A stretch of DNA of 64,000 bases from Betaproteobacteria bacterium (GTDB taxonomy: Bacteria > Pseudomonadota > Gammaproteobacteria > Burkholderiales > Thiobacillaceae), in assembly GCA_016234655.1 (NCBI GenBank), contig JACRAU010000015.1, positions 124,001 to 188,000 of the forward strand. The letters run 5' to 3'. The first letter of the stretch is position 1, and the number at the start of each line of letters is the position of its first letter. The notes beneath the pieces were generated by a model. That model had not been told where the DNA came from, ran no database searches, and saw only the letters and a list, made by a program, of their open reading frames with translations. Below are positions 1 through 8,424 of the stretch, in pieces. The position numbers were made by a program, and so were the translations under genes.

Positions 1-49
1 CCCAGATGTAGTTGTCTTGCAGGGCGGGGATGGCCTCGATGCGTAACAT
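1..49 (-). CDS. gloB: Hydroxyacylglutathione hydrolase (glyoxalase II), N-terminal 16 residues only
   Basis: The minus strand reads MLRIEAIPALQDNYIW from an ATG at 49 to the window edge. This is the characteristic N-terminus of glyoxalase II, which hydrolyses S-lactoylglutathione in methylglyoxal detoxification. The metal-binding THxHxDH motif would lie beyond the edge. It diverges from the methyltransferase/rnhA/dnaQ operon, an arrangement common in betaproteobacteria, which supports the call despite the short stretch. Confidence 0.8.
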   Translation of the reverse strand, partial: MLRIEAIPALQDNYIW

Positions 50-145
50 GCCGGCATTTTAAGCAGGAATAAGGTCAACGGACATGGAGATATTTTCACC
101 ATCACTATGAGCTACGGTGTGTCATGTCCGTTTCCCACTCCCCGA

Positions 146-169
146 CCCTCTCCCGCTTGCGGGAGAGGG
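146..169. repeat. GC-rich palindromic repeat, copy 1
   Basis: An 11-bp perfect stem (CCCTCTCCCGC with GCGGGAGAGGG) closes over a two-base TT loop, between gloB and the methyltransferase gene. Related palindromes occur at 18197-18235, inside mfd, and at 25749-25808, between ispD and relA. It could form a hairpin in either transcript. No run of T follows, so a terminator role is unproven. Confidence 0.75.
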
Positions 170-189
170 GGACGCGGTAACGCTTCGCG

Positions 190-918
190 ATGTCAGGTTT
201 GACCATGCGGGATTGGTTCGAAAGCGAGCAGGGCAACTATGTCTTGGACGGCGAGCGCGCCTGGTTCGACCGGGAGTGCGCCGATATCTTCGGCTTCAAT
301 GCCTTGCAGGCGGGGATGTGCTGGGCCGATCTGTTGCGGGCGAATCGCATGCCGAACCGGTATTGCGCGGACCGGACCGAGGGCAGCTTGCACTGCCATC
401 CCGAGGTCTCGCCGCTCGCCAGCCAAAGCCTGGATTTGCTCGCCTTGCCGCATGTCTTGGAATTCAGCGATTACCCGCACCAGGTCTTGCGCGAGGCGGA
501 GCGGATACTGCGTCCGGAGGGCCATTTGCTGATCGCCGGCTTCAATCCCATGAGCCTATGGGGGTTGCGCCGAGTTTTGCGGCGGGGGCAGGGCGCCTAT
601 CCCTGGCATGGCCGTTTCTTGCATCTGAGCCGGTTGAAGGATTGGTTGGCGCTGCTCGGTTTTGAATTGCAGGCCGGGCGCATGATCTGTTATGCGCCGC
701 CCTTCGGGCAGGCGAAATGGCTGCGCCGCTTTGCCTGCCTGGAGGCGGCCGGCGACCGCTGGTGGGCCTTGGGCGGCGGCGTCTATCTGCTGCATGCGAT
801 CAAGCGCACGCCGGGCATGCGCTTGATGACGCCGAAGTGGCGTGAAGTCTGGCGGCCGGGGGCGAGTATCGTGCGTCCGGTCCCGAAAACAAATTTGCAT
901 CGAGGTCACGATGACTGA
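190..918 (+). CDS. Methyltransferase-like protein (type 11 fold, degenerate SAM motif)
   Basis: A 242-residue protein of the SAM-dependent methyltransferase type usually found between gloB and rnhA in betaproteobacteria. The recognisable part is central: [17 protein letters not shown] followed by [21 protein letters not shown], the post-I to motif III region of Methyltransf_11. The glycine-rich motif I expected near the N-terminus is not evident, so SAM binding is uncertain. The substrate is unknown. A second ATG at 205 ([10 protein letters not shown]) is an equally good start. The stop overlaps the rnhA start by 8 bp, so the two are translationally coupled. Confidence 0.8.
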   Translation: MSGLTMRDWFESEQGNYVLDGERAWFDRECADIFGFNALQAGMCWADLLRANRMPNRYCADRTEGSLHCHPEVSPLASQSLDLLALPHVLEFSDYPHQVLREAERILRPEGHLLIAGFNPMSLWGLRRVLRRGQGAYPWHGRFLHLSRLKDWLALLGFELQAGRMICYAPPFGQAKWLRRFACLEAAGDRWWALGGGVYLLHAIKRTPGMRLMTPKWREVWRPGASIVRPVPKTNLHRGHDD

Positions 919-1369
919 GGAACAAGGCACGGTAGTCGATCTGTACACCGATGGCGCCTGCAAGGGCAACCCCGGCCCGGGCGGCTGGGGCGCCTTGCTG
1001 CGCTTTGGCGACCGCGAGAAGGAATTGTTCGGCGGCGAGGCCGATACCACCAACAACCGGATGGAGTTGACGGCGGTGATCGAGGGTCTGCGCAGCCTGA
1101 AGCGGGCCTGCAAGGTGCGGGTGCACACCGATTCGCAATATGTGCAAAAAGGCATTTCCGAATGGCTGGCGAATTGGCGTCGGCGGGGCTGGCGCACCAG
1201 CGAGGGCAAGCCGGTGAAGAACCAGGACCTGTGGCAGGCCTTGGACGAATTGGCGCGGGGCCACGAGGTCGAGTGGCACTGGGTCAAGGGCCACGCCGGA
1301 CATATCGAGAACGAGCGGGCCGATGTCTTGGCCAATCGCGGCGTGTTGAAAGGAATGGAGACGGCCTGA
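911..1369 (+). CDS. rnhA: Ribonuclease HI
   Basis: A 152-residue enzyme that cleaves the RNA strand of RNA:DNA hybrids, removing primers and R-loops. The start ([15 protein letters not shown]) is set by homology; longer in-frame readings run into the upstream gene. All four catalytic carboxylates are visible: Asp in [11 protein letters not shown], Glu in NNRMEL, Asp in HTDSQYV and Asp in NERADVLAN. Length matches the E. coli family. It overlaps the methyltransferase gene by 8 bp and dnaQ by one base (TGATG), so the three genes form one operon, as in many proteobacteria. Confidence 0.97.
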   Translation: MTEEQGTVVDLYTDGACKGNPGPGGWGALLRFGDREKELFGGEADTTNNRMELTAVIEGLRSLKRACKVRVHTDSQYVQKGISEWLANWRRRGWRTSEGKPVKNQDLWQALDELARGHEVEWHWVKGHAGHIENERADVLANRGVLKGMETA

Positions 1370-2049
1370 TGCGTAAAGTCGTGTTGGATACCGAGACCAC
1401 GGGTCTCGACCCGGCCCAGGGGCACCGCATCATCGAGGTCGGCGCCTTGGAGATCGTCAACCGCCAAGCTACCGGGCGGAGCTTCCATGTCTATCTCAAT
1501 CCGGGCCGGGAGATCGATGCGGGCGCGATCGCGGTGCATGGCCTGACCAATGAATTCCTCGCCGACAAGCCGCGCTTTGCCGATGTCGTCGACGATCTCG
1601 TTGCCTTCGTCGAGGGGGCCGAGTTGGTGATCCACAACGCGCCGTTCGACATGGGCTTCTTGAATGCCGAGCTGCGTTTGCTCGGCCGGCCCAAGCTGGA
1701 AACGCGCTGTGGCGGCGTGCAAGACACCTTGAAGATGGCCAAGGACCTGCATCCGGGCCAAAAGAACAACCTCGATGCCCTATGCCGGCGCTACGAGGTG
1801 GACAACTCGGGCCGCAGCTATCACGGCGCCTTGCTCGATGCCCAATTGCTGGCCGAGGTGTATCTGGCGATGACGCGAGGGCAGGAGTCGCTGGGCATCG
1901 AGACCATCGGCGGCCATGCCGGGTCGGGGCGCAAGCTCAAGCAGGGATTGGTGCTAAGGGTGCTGGCGCCGAACGAGGAGGAGCGCGCGGCGCATGCCGA
2001 TTATCTGGCGGCGCTGGCCAAGGAATCGGGCGCGGCGGTCAATTGGTAG
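1369..2049 (+). CDS. dnaQ: DNA polymerase III epsilon subunit (3'-5' proofreading exonuclease)
   Basis: A 226-residue DEDDh exonuclease. Exo I is LDTETTG near residue 5, Exo II is HNAPFDMGFL near residue 88, and Exo III epsilon is YHGALLDAQL near residue 145. It proofreads for the replicative polymerase and binds the alpha subunit through its C-terminal tail. Start: ATG at 1369 shares its A with the rnhA stop; a longer open frame from 1162 is only the shadow of rnhA. The last 11 bases overlap the convergent copper-chaperone gene. Confidence 0.96.
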   Translation: MRKVVLDTETTGLDPAQGHRIIEVGALEIVNRQATGRSFHVYLNPGREIDAGAIAVHGLTNEFLADKPRFADVVDDLVAFVEGAELVIHNAPFDMGFLNAELRLLGRPKLETRCGGVQDTLKMAKDLHPGQKNNLDALCRRYEVDNSGRSYHGALLDAQLLAEVYLAMTRGQESLGIETIGGHAGSGRKLKQGLVLRVLAPNEEERAAHADYLAALAKESGAAVNW

Positions 2050-2251
2050 AGACGACCTTGTAGCCCGCCGACTCGATCGCCTCGCGTAGCGCCTCCGGCC
2101 CGCATTGCGCATCGTGATCGACTTGCACCCGGCCGCTGGACAGGTCGACCTCGACGGTATGCACGCCGGCCAGGCCGGACAGCACACGCTTGACGCCATT
2201 GACGCAACCCATGCAGCTCATGCCGTTTACCTGGAAAGTCGTCTTTTGCAT
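2039..2251 (-). CDS. Heavy-metal-associated (HMA) domain protein, CopZ-like copper chaperone
   Basis: Seventy residues forming a single HMA domain. The N-terminus carries GMSCMGCVNGVKR, giving the CxxC metal site, and the C-terminus ends in the typical ESAGYKV strand. Such proteins carry Cu(I) to CopA-type ATPases or regulators in the cytoplasm. No copper ATPase lies nearby, so its partner is unknown. It converges on dnaQ with an 11-bp overlap of coding ends. It sits just downstream of flgN on the same strand, but a flagellar link is not implied. Confidence 0.9.
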   Translation of the reverse strand: MQKTTFQVNGMSCMGCVNGVKRVLSGLAGVHTVEVDLSSGRVQVDHDAQCGPEALREAIESAGYKVVSTN

Positions 2252-2258
2252 GATGATT

Positions 2259-2717
2259 TCAAGCCTTGTCTATGGTCCGGGTGTAGGCGAGATGGCTATC
2301 GGATAGGCCATCCGGCCCGTAAGTGCTGTTCTGGCGCGAGGCGTTCTGCAAGACTTCGATGGCCTTGTTGGTATGCAGCAATTGCAGCCGGATCAAGGCG
2401 CCGTTCTGTTCGTTCAATTCCTTCGCTCTTTGGCTCAGGCGGCTGAGAACGCGCCAGGCATCGAGCGTCGCCCGGTCGCCCAGTTCGACCAGCCGGCTTT
2501 CCAGTAGGTCATGAGAGGCGTTGGCTAGGCCGGCGGCTTGGCACAGCTCATCCCATTGCCGGCCGAGGGTCGCGGTCATGCGGTTTTTCTCGTCGAGGAC
2601 ATGGCTGAGCGCGTCGGGGTCTTTTCGGGCGAGGCATTCGCCTTCGCGCAGCAATAATGAAACGAAGGCGCCTAGGCTTACCTCGATCGCTTCGATTCGG
2701 GCTAGGGCCGGGGTCAT
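2259..2717 (-). CDS. flgN: Flagellar export chaperone FlgN (for FlgK and FlgL)
   Basis: A 152-residue helical, charged protein with the FlgN pattern: long N-terminal helices, then RLSQRAKELNEQNGALIRLQL near residues 95-115, the segment that contacts hook-associated clients in known FlgNs. It keeps FlgK and FlgL (encoded at 12.9-15.7 kb) export-competent in the cytoplasm. Its ATG overlaps the flgM stop in an ATGA junction, so the pair is translationally coupled. Sequence conservation of FlgN is weak; the call rests on length, composition and linkage. Confidence 0.88.
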   Translation of the reverse strand: MTPALARIEAIEVSLGAFVSLLLREGECLARKDPDALSHVLDEKNRMTATLGRQWDELCQAAGLANASHDLLESRLVELGDRATLDAWRVLSRLSQRAKELNEQNGALIRLQLLHTNKAIEVLQNASRQNSTYGPDGLSDSHLAYTRTIDKA

Positions 2718-3025
2718 TTTCTCGCGTGGCGGCGGAGGTCCTCGACGATATCGCCCACCAACCGTTCGGCGATCACATCCTCGTCGAGGCCATAACGGCC
2801 CTCGGCGATGGCCTGGCGCATAGTCTCGACCTTGTCTATGTCGATGCCGTCGAAACCGGACAAATAGGCTTCGAGCGCCTGGAGCCGGGAAGCGATGCCG
2901 GTCAGTTCGACATTGCTGTCGGTGTGTTCCGAGCTGCCGGCCTTCGCGGCCGCGCCCTTGCGGCGGCTCTTCGCGTTGTCGAGCCGTTGGCTGCTGGAGC
3001 TGGGTGTCAGACCGTCGATCTTCAT
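2714..3025 (-). CDS. flgM: Anti-sigma-28 factor FlgM
   Basis: 103 residues from MKIDGLTPSSSSQR; the N-terminal MKID start is typical, so a longer reading from 3052 is not used. The N-terminal half is disordered and Ser/Lys-rich, needed for export. The C-terminal half (SNVELTGIASRLQALEAYL, then VETMRQAIAEGRYGLDEDVIAERLV) matches the sigma-28-binding helices. FlgM holds FliA inactive until the hook is complete and FlgM is secreted. A sigma-28 promoter sequence stands just upstream (3074-3100), giving autoregulation by its own target sigma factor. Confidence 0.95.
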   Translation of the reverse strand: MKIDGLTPSSSSQRLDNAKSRRKGAAAKAGSSEHTDSNVELTGIASRLQALEAYLSGFDGIDIDKVETMRQAIAEGRYGLDEDVIAERLVGDIVEDLRRHARK

Positions 3026-3073
3026 GGGGAAACCGCCCGTCGGGCCGGCCAAAGTTGGCCTAAATGTACACCA

Positions 3074-3100
3074 ATATCGGCACCGGGCCTATGCAATTTA
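3074..3100 (-). promoter_or_regulatory. Sigma-28 (FliA) promoter of flgM
   Basis: On the minus strand the sequence is TAAA, 15 bases, GCCGATAT, against the family consensus TAAA-N15-GCCGATAA. Only the last base departs. The -35 TAAA overlaps the TAA stop codon of flgA. The initiation region would lie about 40 bases before the flgM ATG, so flgMN can be transcribed apart from flgA. Confidence 0.8.
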
Positions 3101-3808
3101 GAACTGGATGTCGAGCGTGCCGGCTTCCGTCGCGATACCTTGGAGGATGCGGCCGTTGTTCGCCTTGCAGCGCACGAGATCGCCGGCCACGCCGTTCGAA
3201 ACCGCGGTGCATTCCTGGCTGACCGTATAGCTCGGCGTCTGCACCATGATGCGAACCTTTTGCCCGGCGCGGATCACGAGCGGTTTCGCCAGCATGTCGG
3301 GCGTCATGGGTTGTCCGGCCTGAATCGGCCGCTTGCTCAATAGGCCGACGGCCTGCCGGGGCTCGCGCAGGTAGCCGCTTGGCTCGTCGCTCAGATCGAA
3401 TTCCTTGACCTCGACATCCCGCGGTTTGATGATCTCGCGCGCGGCCAATCGCCTCGTGCCGAGCAAGATATTGCCGCGCAACTTGATCTGATAGCCCAGG
3501 GACAAGGCCCATGGCTGCGGCCCTTCGCAGCGGACGCCGAGCGAGCTTGTGCCATACAGCTTGGCGCCGGGGGCGAGTTTGAATTCCAACTGGCCGCATT
3601 CGGGCAGGCGCAGGCGCGGATCGGGCGGGCGGATGTCGACTTGCGCTTGAAATTCGGGATAGCTGCGACGCGCCTCCGATTTCAGGTGGTCGGCGGCCAT
3701 CTGGATCAGTCGTTCGTGCGGCAAGGTCGAGGCGGCGCCTTGGGCAAGGCCGGCATGGCCGAGAAGGAGGAAGAGGCAGGGCAGGAGCCTGCCGGGAGAA
3801 AACGTCAT
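3098..3808 (-). CDS. flgA: Flagellar P-ring assembly chaperone FlgA
   Basis: 236 residues with a hydrophobic Sec signal peptide (residues 5-24, ending GAA) and the SAF/FlgA C-terminal domain: LAAREIIKPRDVEVKE near 130-145, then VIRAGQKVRIMVQTPSYTVS near 190-210. FlgA works in the periplasm, helping FlgI assemble the P ring. Cysteines in LPECGQ and VRCEG and a second pair near the C-terminus fit periplasmic disulfides. It diverges from the diguanylate cyclase gene across about 68 bp and lies upstream of flgM. Confidence 0.95.
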   Translation of the reverse strand: MTFSPGRLLPCLFLLLGHAGLAQGAASTLPHERLIQMAADHLKSEARRSYPEFQAQVDIRPPDPRLRLPECGQLEFKLAPGAKLYGTSSLGVRCEGPQPWALSLGYQIKLRGNILLGTRRLAAREIIKPRDVEVKEFDLSDEPSGYLREPRQAVGLLSKRPIQAGQPMTPDMLAKPLVIRAGQKVRIMVQTPSYTVSQECTAVSNGVAGDLVRCKANNGRILQGIATEAGTLDIQF

Positions 3809-3876
3809 GGCGGTCTTGTCGTAGTGTGGCTAGAATTTCAGATCACGAATATGTCCTCTAGGATACGGCGACCTCC

Positions 3877-5481
3877 ATGGATCATCCAAGCCAACCGGCC
3901 AATATCGCGCGCGATGCGCTCAAATGGTTGACCCAACGCAAGCTGCCGCCCACGCCGGACAATTACCGGCGTGCCTATGCCGCGGTTTCGGGCGAAGAGG
4001 AGGGGGCGGCACCTTGGCCCGAGGCGATCCGTACCTTGCTCAGCCAGTGGGATGTCCGTCATGTGGGCTTGCCGCAAGCCAAAAAGCGGGAGATGGTCGA
4101 GCGGGTGTTGATCAATTTTGGCAACAACCCAAGTGAGTTGCACGAGAAGGTCAGCGCGTTGGCGCGTTCCTGGGCCGACACGCAGGCTTCCAGAAAAGTG
4201 ATGGAGGGCGAGGGGTCGTTGCCGGCGTCGGAAGGCGAAGAACCGGAAGAGGCCGGTGCCGCCGAAGCGGCCGCGGGTGGCGAGCAGGTGACGGACGAAC
4301 TGGCGCAAGCCATGGTCGACAGCATCAAGGTATTCGCCTCGGGTTGTGCGGCCTTGTGGCCGGACTTGGCCAAGCGGGCAGAGGTCTTGGCCCAGGAGGT
4401 CGCATCGACGCGCTTGACGCGGGCCGACCGGCATATCGGCGAACTCGGCCGCCTGTGGCGCGAATTCATCATCCGCGCCGAAGACAATGTGGAACTGCTC
4501 GACGGCCTGCGCCGCGTCGTGGCGCTGCTGTTCCGCAACGTCGGCGATATGTTCGCGGACGATCCATGGATACGCCGCCAGATCGAGACCGTGCATGCCA
4601 TGGTGGGCAATAACCTCAATTACCACGGCATTTTCGATGCCGAACGCACCCTGGAAGAGGTGGTCAATCGGCAAAAGGCCTTGCAGACCAGCCTGAGAGA
4701 GGCCAAGACGCGACTCAAGGGTTTGATTTCCACCTTCGTCGATCGGGTGGGCGAGTTGACCGAAACCACCGGCGAGCAGCATGAGCGCATTTTGGTCTAT
4801 GCCGACAAGATCGCGGCGGCGGAGGATCTGGGCGAATTGAACGAGGTCATGGAGGGCCTGACCTCGGAAATGGGCCGCATGCGCGACCAGATGCGCGAGA
4901 CCCATGTCGAATTGATCGGGGCGCGCCAACATGTCGAGCAGGCCGAGGGGCGCATCCGCGAACTGGAGAGCGAGCTGCAAGAAGCCGCCAACCTAGTGCG
5001 CGAAGACCAATTGACCAGCGCGCTCAATCGGCGCGGCATGGAAGAGGCCATGGAGCGCGAGCTGGCGCGTTGCGATCGCATGGCGGCGCCGCTGAGCCTG
5101 GCCCTGCTCGATATCGACCACTTCAAGAAGATCAACGACAGCTACGGCCACCAGGCCGGTGACCAGGCCTTGATCCACCTGTCCAAGGTGACCAAGCATT
5201 TGCTGCGCCCGACCGATTCCTTGGGGCGCTGGGGGGGCGAGGAATTCCTGATCATGTTACCCAATACCGATCTGGCCGAGGCGGAGCGGGTGATGCAGCG
5301 TTTGCAGCGCGAACTGACCAAGACCTTCTTCCTGCATGACAACCAACGCATTTTGATCACCTTCAGCGCCGGCGTGACCGAGCGGCAAGCGGATGAAGAG
5401 AGGGATGTCTGGATCTCGCGCGCGGACAAGGCGATGTATCGCGCGAAGGCGATGGGCCGCAATCGGGTCGAACGCGGCTGA
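3877..5481 (+). CDS. Diguanylate cyclase with long N-terminal region (GGDEF)
   Basis: 534 residues. The C-terminal GGDEF domain (about 375-530) has an intact GGEEF active site near residue 453. An allosteric RxxD site (RPTD) lies exactly five residues before it, so it should make c-di-GMP and be product-inhibited. The N-terminal 300 residues are a helical region without a sensor I can name; a probable coiled coil (about 310-375, rich in Glu/Arg) links it to the cyclase. No signal peptide or membrane segment is seen, so it is probably cytoplasmic. Its place between flgA and flgB suggests a role in motility control, which is inference. Confidence 0.93.
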   Translation: MDHPSQPANIARDALKWLTQRKLPPTPDNYRRAYAAVSGEEEGAAPWPEAIRTLLSQWDVRHVGLPQAKKREMVERVLINFGNNPSELHEKVSALARSWADTQASRKVMEGEGSLPASEGEEPEEAGAAEAAAGGEQVTDELAQAMVDSIKVFASGCAALWPDLAKRAEVLAQEVASTRLTRADRHIGELGRLWREFIIRAEDNVELLDGLRRVVALLFRNVGDMFADDPWIRRQIETVHAMVGNNLNYHGIFDAERTLEEVVNRQKALQTSLREAKTRLKGLISTFVDRVGELTETTGEQHERILVYADKIAAAEDLGELNEVMEGLTSEMGRMRDQMRETHVELIGARQHVEQAEGRIRELESELQEAANLVREDQLTSALNRRGMEEAMERELARCDRMAAPLSLALLDIDHFKKINDSYGHQAGDQALIHLSKVTKHLLRPTDSLGRWGGEEFLIMLPNTDLAEAERVMQRLQRELTKTFFLHDNQRILITFSAGVTERQADEERDVWISRADKAMYRAKAMGRNRVERG

Positions 5482-5490
5482 ATCCGGCCG

Positions 5491-5509
5491 GGCGGCAAAC
5501 TTTGCCGCC
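5491..5509. promoter_or_regulatory. Inverted repeat upstream of the flgB sigma-54 promoter (possible activator site)
   Basis: GGCGGCAAACTTTGCCGCC is a near-perfect palindrome, centred about 97 bases before the -24 GG of the flgB promoter. An almost identical one (9974-9992) is centred about 94 bases before the flgH promoter. A second inverted repeat, GGCAAC/GTTGCC, follows at about 5510-5526. It could be an enhancer for a FleQ/FlrC-type activator, or simply a hairpin ending the cyclase transcript. Confidence 0.45.
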
Positions 5510-5595
5510 GGCAACACCGAGGTTGCCGCCTTGCCGGCGTTTCGAGGTGGTCAGAAAAACCAATAAATACAAAGAGCTATAGATATTCGTCGTCC

Positions 5596-5611
5596 TGGCA
5601 CGGGGCTTGCT
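5596..5611 (+). promoter_or_regulatory. Sigma-54 promoter of flgBCDEFG
   Basis: TGGCACG, four bases, TTGCT matches the -24/-12 consensus (TGGCACG-N4-TTGCW) at every position. It lies 27 bases before flgB, with an AAGGAG ribosome site at 5625-5630. Sigma-54 control of rod and hook genes is the scheme known from Pseudomonas and Vibrio and needs an AAA+ activator, not encoded in this window. Confidence 0.9.
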
Positions 5612-5637
5612 CTACTTGATGCGAAAGGAGCCGCACC

Positions 5638-6045
5638 ATGCTAGGGAAAATCGATCAAGAGTTGGCCTTCGTGCAGAGCGCGCTGAACCTGCGGGCTCGG
5701 CGTCAGGAATTGATCGCGGCGAACATCGCCAATGCCGATACGCCTAACTACAAGGCGCGCGATATCGATTTTCAAACCAGCTTGCGCTCCGCGATGGGGG
5801 CGGCCACCGGGCCGCTGGCCATGGCCCGCACTGCGGGCGGGCACCTCGACCGCTTAGGCGGCTCGGGTGCCGGCGCCGTGGCCCAGTACCGCACCGCCAT
5901 CCAACCCAGCTTGGACGGCAACACGGTCGACAGCGATGTCGAGCGTGCGCATTTCGCCGAAAACGCCCTGCATTACCAGTTCCTGCTCGAGCGCGCGCGC
6001 GGCACCTTCCGCACCATCAACTCCGCCTTGGAGGCCGGCCGCTAA
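5638..6045 (+). CDS. flgB: Flagellar proximal rod protein FlgB
   Basis: 135 residues. The N-terminal rod signature is RQELIAANIANADTPNYKARDIDF (residues about 22-45), and the C-terminal helix ends in FLLERARGTFRTINSALEAGR. FlgB forms the first part of the rod on the MS ring. It carries no cleavable signal and is exported by the flagellar type III apparatus. AAGGAG stands seven bases before the ATG. It is the first gene of a sigma-54-driven operon and overlaps flgC by one base (TAATG). Confidence 0.97.
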   Translation: MLGKIDQELAFVQSALNLRARRQELIAANIANADTPNYKARDIDFQTSLRSAMGAATGPLAMARTAGGHLDRLGGSGAGAVAQYRTAIQPSLDGNTVDSDVERAHFAENALHYQFLLERARGTFRTINSALEAGR

Positions 6046-6458
6046 TGTCCATGCTCAATGTCTTCCAAATCTCGGCCTCGGCGCTCAGCGCGCAGTCCAT
6101 GCGCCTGAACGCGGTAGCCAGTAACTTGGCCAACGCCGAGTCGGCCACCTCGTCGACGGGCGAGGCCTACAAGGCCAAGCAAGTCGTGTTCGAGGCGATG
6201 CCGGTGGCGAAGAATAACCAACTGGCGCAAGGCGTCCGGGTCAAGGAGGTCGTCGACGACACATCGCAGCCGCGCATGGTCTACGACCCCGGCCACCCGC
6301 TGGCCGATGCGAAGGGCTATGTGACCTATCCCAACGTCGATGCGGTCGAGGAGATGGTCAACATGATCTCGGCCTCGCGTTCCTACCAAACCAACGCCGA
6401 GGTGATGTCCACGGCGAAAGATCTCATGCAGCGCACCTTGGCGCTGCTTCAGCCTTAA
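6045..6458 (+). CDS. flgC: Flagellar proximal rod protein FlgC
   Basis: 137 residues with the rod/hook N-terminus (ALSAQSMRLNAVASNLANAE) and the conserved C-terminal NMISASRSYQTNAEVMSTAKDLMQ helix. It polymerises after FlgB in the proximal rod. A second ATG at 6051 is also possible; the first is favoured by the TAATG coupling with flgB. Followed by flgD after 13 bases with a clear AGGAG site. Confidence 0.97.
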   Translation: MSMLNVFQISASALSAQSMRLNAVASNLANAESATSSTGEAYKAKQVVFEAMPVAKNNQLAQGVRVKEVVDDTSQPRMVYDPGHPLADAKGYVTYPNVDAVEEMVNMISASRSYQTNAEVMSTAKDLMQRTLALLQP

Positions 6459-6471
6459 TGAGGAGTGAAAG

Positions 6472-7131
6472 ATGGCCATCGATACCTCGCTGATCGACAC
6501 GCTGAACGGTGGGACGGGCGCGAAAACGACCAAGACCAGCGTCCAGGATATGTCCGACCGCTTCATGAAGCTGTTGACCACGCAGTTGAAGAACCAGGAC
6601 CCGACCAACCCGCTGGACAATGCGCAGATGACCTCGCAGTTGGCGCAGATGTCGACGGTCGAAGGCATCAACAAGCTGAACGACAGCATCAAGACCTTGC
6701 TCGACGGCTACAAATCCAGCCAAACCATGCAGGCGGCCTCCTTGATCGGCCGCCAGGTCCTGGTCGACGGCGATGTGATCGGCTTGAACAAGTCGCTCGG
6801 CGGCGGTGCCATCGAGTTGAAGGGCACGACCGACAAGACGGTGGTGCGCATATTCGACAGCAACGGCAACGAGGTGCGCACCCTGGACATGGGGCCGCAA
6901 AAGGCCGGCGTCCAGGCCTTCATCTGGGATGGCCTGGACAACGGCGGCCAGAAGCTGGCGGATGGCAGCTATACCTTCAAGGTGGATGCCAGCAAGGACG
7001 GCAAGGATGTCGGCGTGACCTCGCTGTCCCTCGCGGCGGTGAGCAGCGTGGTGGTCAACGATAGCGGTATCGAATTGCAAACACCTGAACTCGGCTCTCG
7101 CCTGATGAGCCAAGTGCGTCAGATTTACTAA
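6472..7131 (+). CDS. flgD: Hook-capping scaffold protein FlgD
   Basis: 219 residues. The conserved N-terminal FlgD block is visible (DRFMKLLTTQLKNQDPTNPLD at about 24-45, then MTSQLAQMSTVEGINKL). A C-terminal FlgD Ig-like/tudor region follows (SNGNEVRTLDMGPQKAG, then FIWDGLDNGGQKLADGSY). It caps the growing hook, allowing FlgE to polymerise, and is later discarded. Its place between flgC and flgE is standard. Confidence 0.97.
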   Translation: MAIDTSLIDTLNGGTGAKTTKTSVQDMSDRFMKLLTTQLKNQDPTNPLDNAQMTSQLAQMSTVEGINKLNDSIKTLLDGYKSSQTMQAASLIGRQVLVDGDVIGLNKSLGGGAIELKGTTDKTVVRIFDSNGNEVRTLDMGPQKAGVQAFIWDGLDNGGQKLADGSYTFKVDASKDGKDVGVTSLSLAAVSSVVVNDSGIELQTPELGSRLMSQVRQIY

Positions 7132-7143
7132 GGAGGAAGGCAA

Positions 7144-8400
7144 ATGGGCTTTCAACAAGGTTTGAGCGGACTCAACGGCGCCAGCCGCAACCTGGACGTC
7201 ATCAGCAACAACATCGCCAACTCCAGCACGGCCGGCTTCAAGACCTCCAAGGTGCAGTTCGCCGACGTGTATGCCTCCTCGGTGTATGGCACGGCCAGCC
7301 TGCAGGTGGGTATCGGTACCCAGGTCACGGAAAACGCCCAGCAATTCACCCAGGGCAACATCACCGTGACCAATAACCCGCTGGACATGGGCATCAGCGG
7401 CGAGGGTTTCTTCAAGATGACGCCGGCGGGCAGCGATGCCGTGTCCTATACCCGCAACGGCCAGTTCCACTTGGATGGCGACGGCAACATCGTCAATGGC
7501 TCCGGCCTGATATTGCAAGGTTGGCTGGCGGATAGCACGGGCACGGTAATCCCAGGCGCGACCAAGTCCATGAAGATATCCTTCGACCCGGCGCCGCCCA
7601 AGGCCACGACCACCGCCAACCTGACCGCCAACCTGGATGCCGGCGCCTCCACGATTGCCGCGGCAATCAACCCGAACAGTCCGAGCACTTATAACTGGTC
7701 GACTTCGATGACCATCTACGACCAACTGGGCGAGGCGCACGGCTTGGTGTACTACTTCAAGAAGACCGCCTCCAACACCTGGGCCTTCGATATGTATGTC
7801 AATAACAACCTGGTCATCGGCCCGCCCGGCGGCGGTGCGACTCCGACCCACACCATGACCTTCAACTCCAATGGCACGGTGAACCAGATCGACGGCGCGG
7901 CAGCGGCGGCATTTAGCCCGACGGTGACCACGGCGATGCTCGGCAGCGGCGCCGGCAACCTGACTTTCAGCCTGGATCTGACCAAGTTCAGCCAATACGG
8001 CGCCGCGTTCGGTTCGTCCCAGGTGACGCAGGACGGCTATGCCTCGGGCCGTATCGCCGGCCTGAGCGTGTCCAAGGATGGCCTGGTCGAGGGCCGCTAC
8101 ACCAACGGCCAATCGCGCAACCTGGGCCAAGTCGTGCTGACCAGCTTCAATAACCCACGCGGCCTGCTGCCCTTGGGCAACAACCAGTGGGCGCGCACCG
8201 AAGGGGCCGGCGATGCCGTGGAAAACACCCCGGGTAGCGGTGTGCTCGGCGTGTTGCAATCGGGCGCGGTCGAGGAATCGAACGTCGACCTGACCGCCGA
8301 GCTGGTGAACATGATCGTGGCGCAGCGCCTGTATCAGGCCAACGCCCAATCCGTGCGGGCGCAGGATCAGTTGCTGCAAACCTTGGTCAACCTACGTTAA
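7144..8400 (+). CDS. flgE: Flagellar hook protein FlgE
   Basis: 418 residues. The N-terminal D0 helix is GLSGLNGASRNLDVISNNIANSSTAGFK, and the C-terminal D0 helix includes VDLTAELVNMIVAQRLYQANAQSVRAQDQ. The middle is Thr/Ala/Gly-rich and variable, as expected for surface domains D1-D2. It polymerises into the universal joint outside the cell. AGGAGGAAGGCAA before the ATG is a strong ribosome site, fitting the high copy number of hook subunits. Confidence 0.97.
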   Translation: MGFQQGLSGLNGASRNLDVISNNIANSSTAGFKTSKVQFADVYASSVYGTASLQVGIGTQVTENAQQFTQGNITVTNNPLDMGISGEGFFKMTPAGSDAVSYTRNGQFHLDGDGNIVNGSGLILQGWLADSTGTVIPGATKSMKISFDPAPPKATTTANLTANLDAGASTIAAAINPNSPSTYNWSTSMTIYDQLGEAHGLVYYFKKTASNTWAFDMYVNNNLVIGPPGGGATPTHTMTFNSNGTVNQIDGAAAAAFSPTVTTAMLGSGAGNLTFSLDLTKFSQYGAAFGSSQVTQDGYASGRIAGLSVSKDGLVEGRYTNGQSRNLGQVVLTSFNNPRGLLPLGNNQWARTEGAGDAVENTPGSGVLGVLQSGAVEESNVDLTAELVNMIVAQRLYQANAQSVRAQDQLLQTLVNLR

Positions 8401-8424
8401 TTGACTGAACGCTAGGAATAACTA

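Noticed and set aside
6424-8379. 651-residue open frame antisense to flgD/flgE
   Set aside because: It mirrors the codon-position GC bias of the flagellar genes, is His/Gln/Arg/Val-rich as such shadows are, and has no family or ribosome site.
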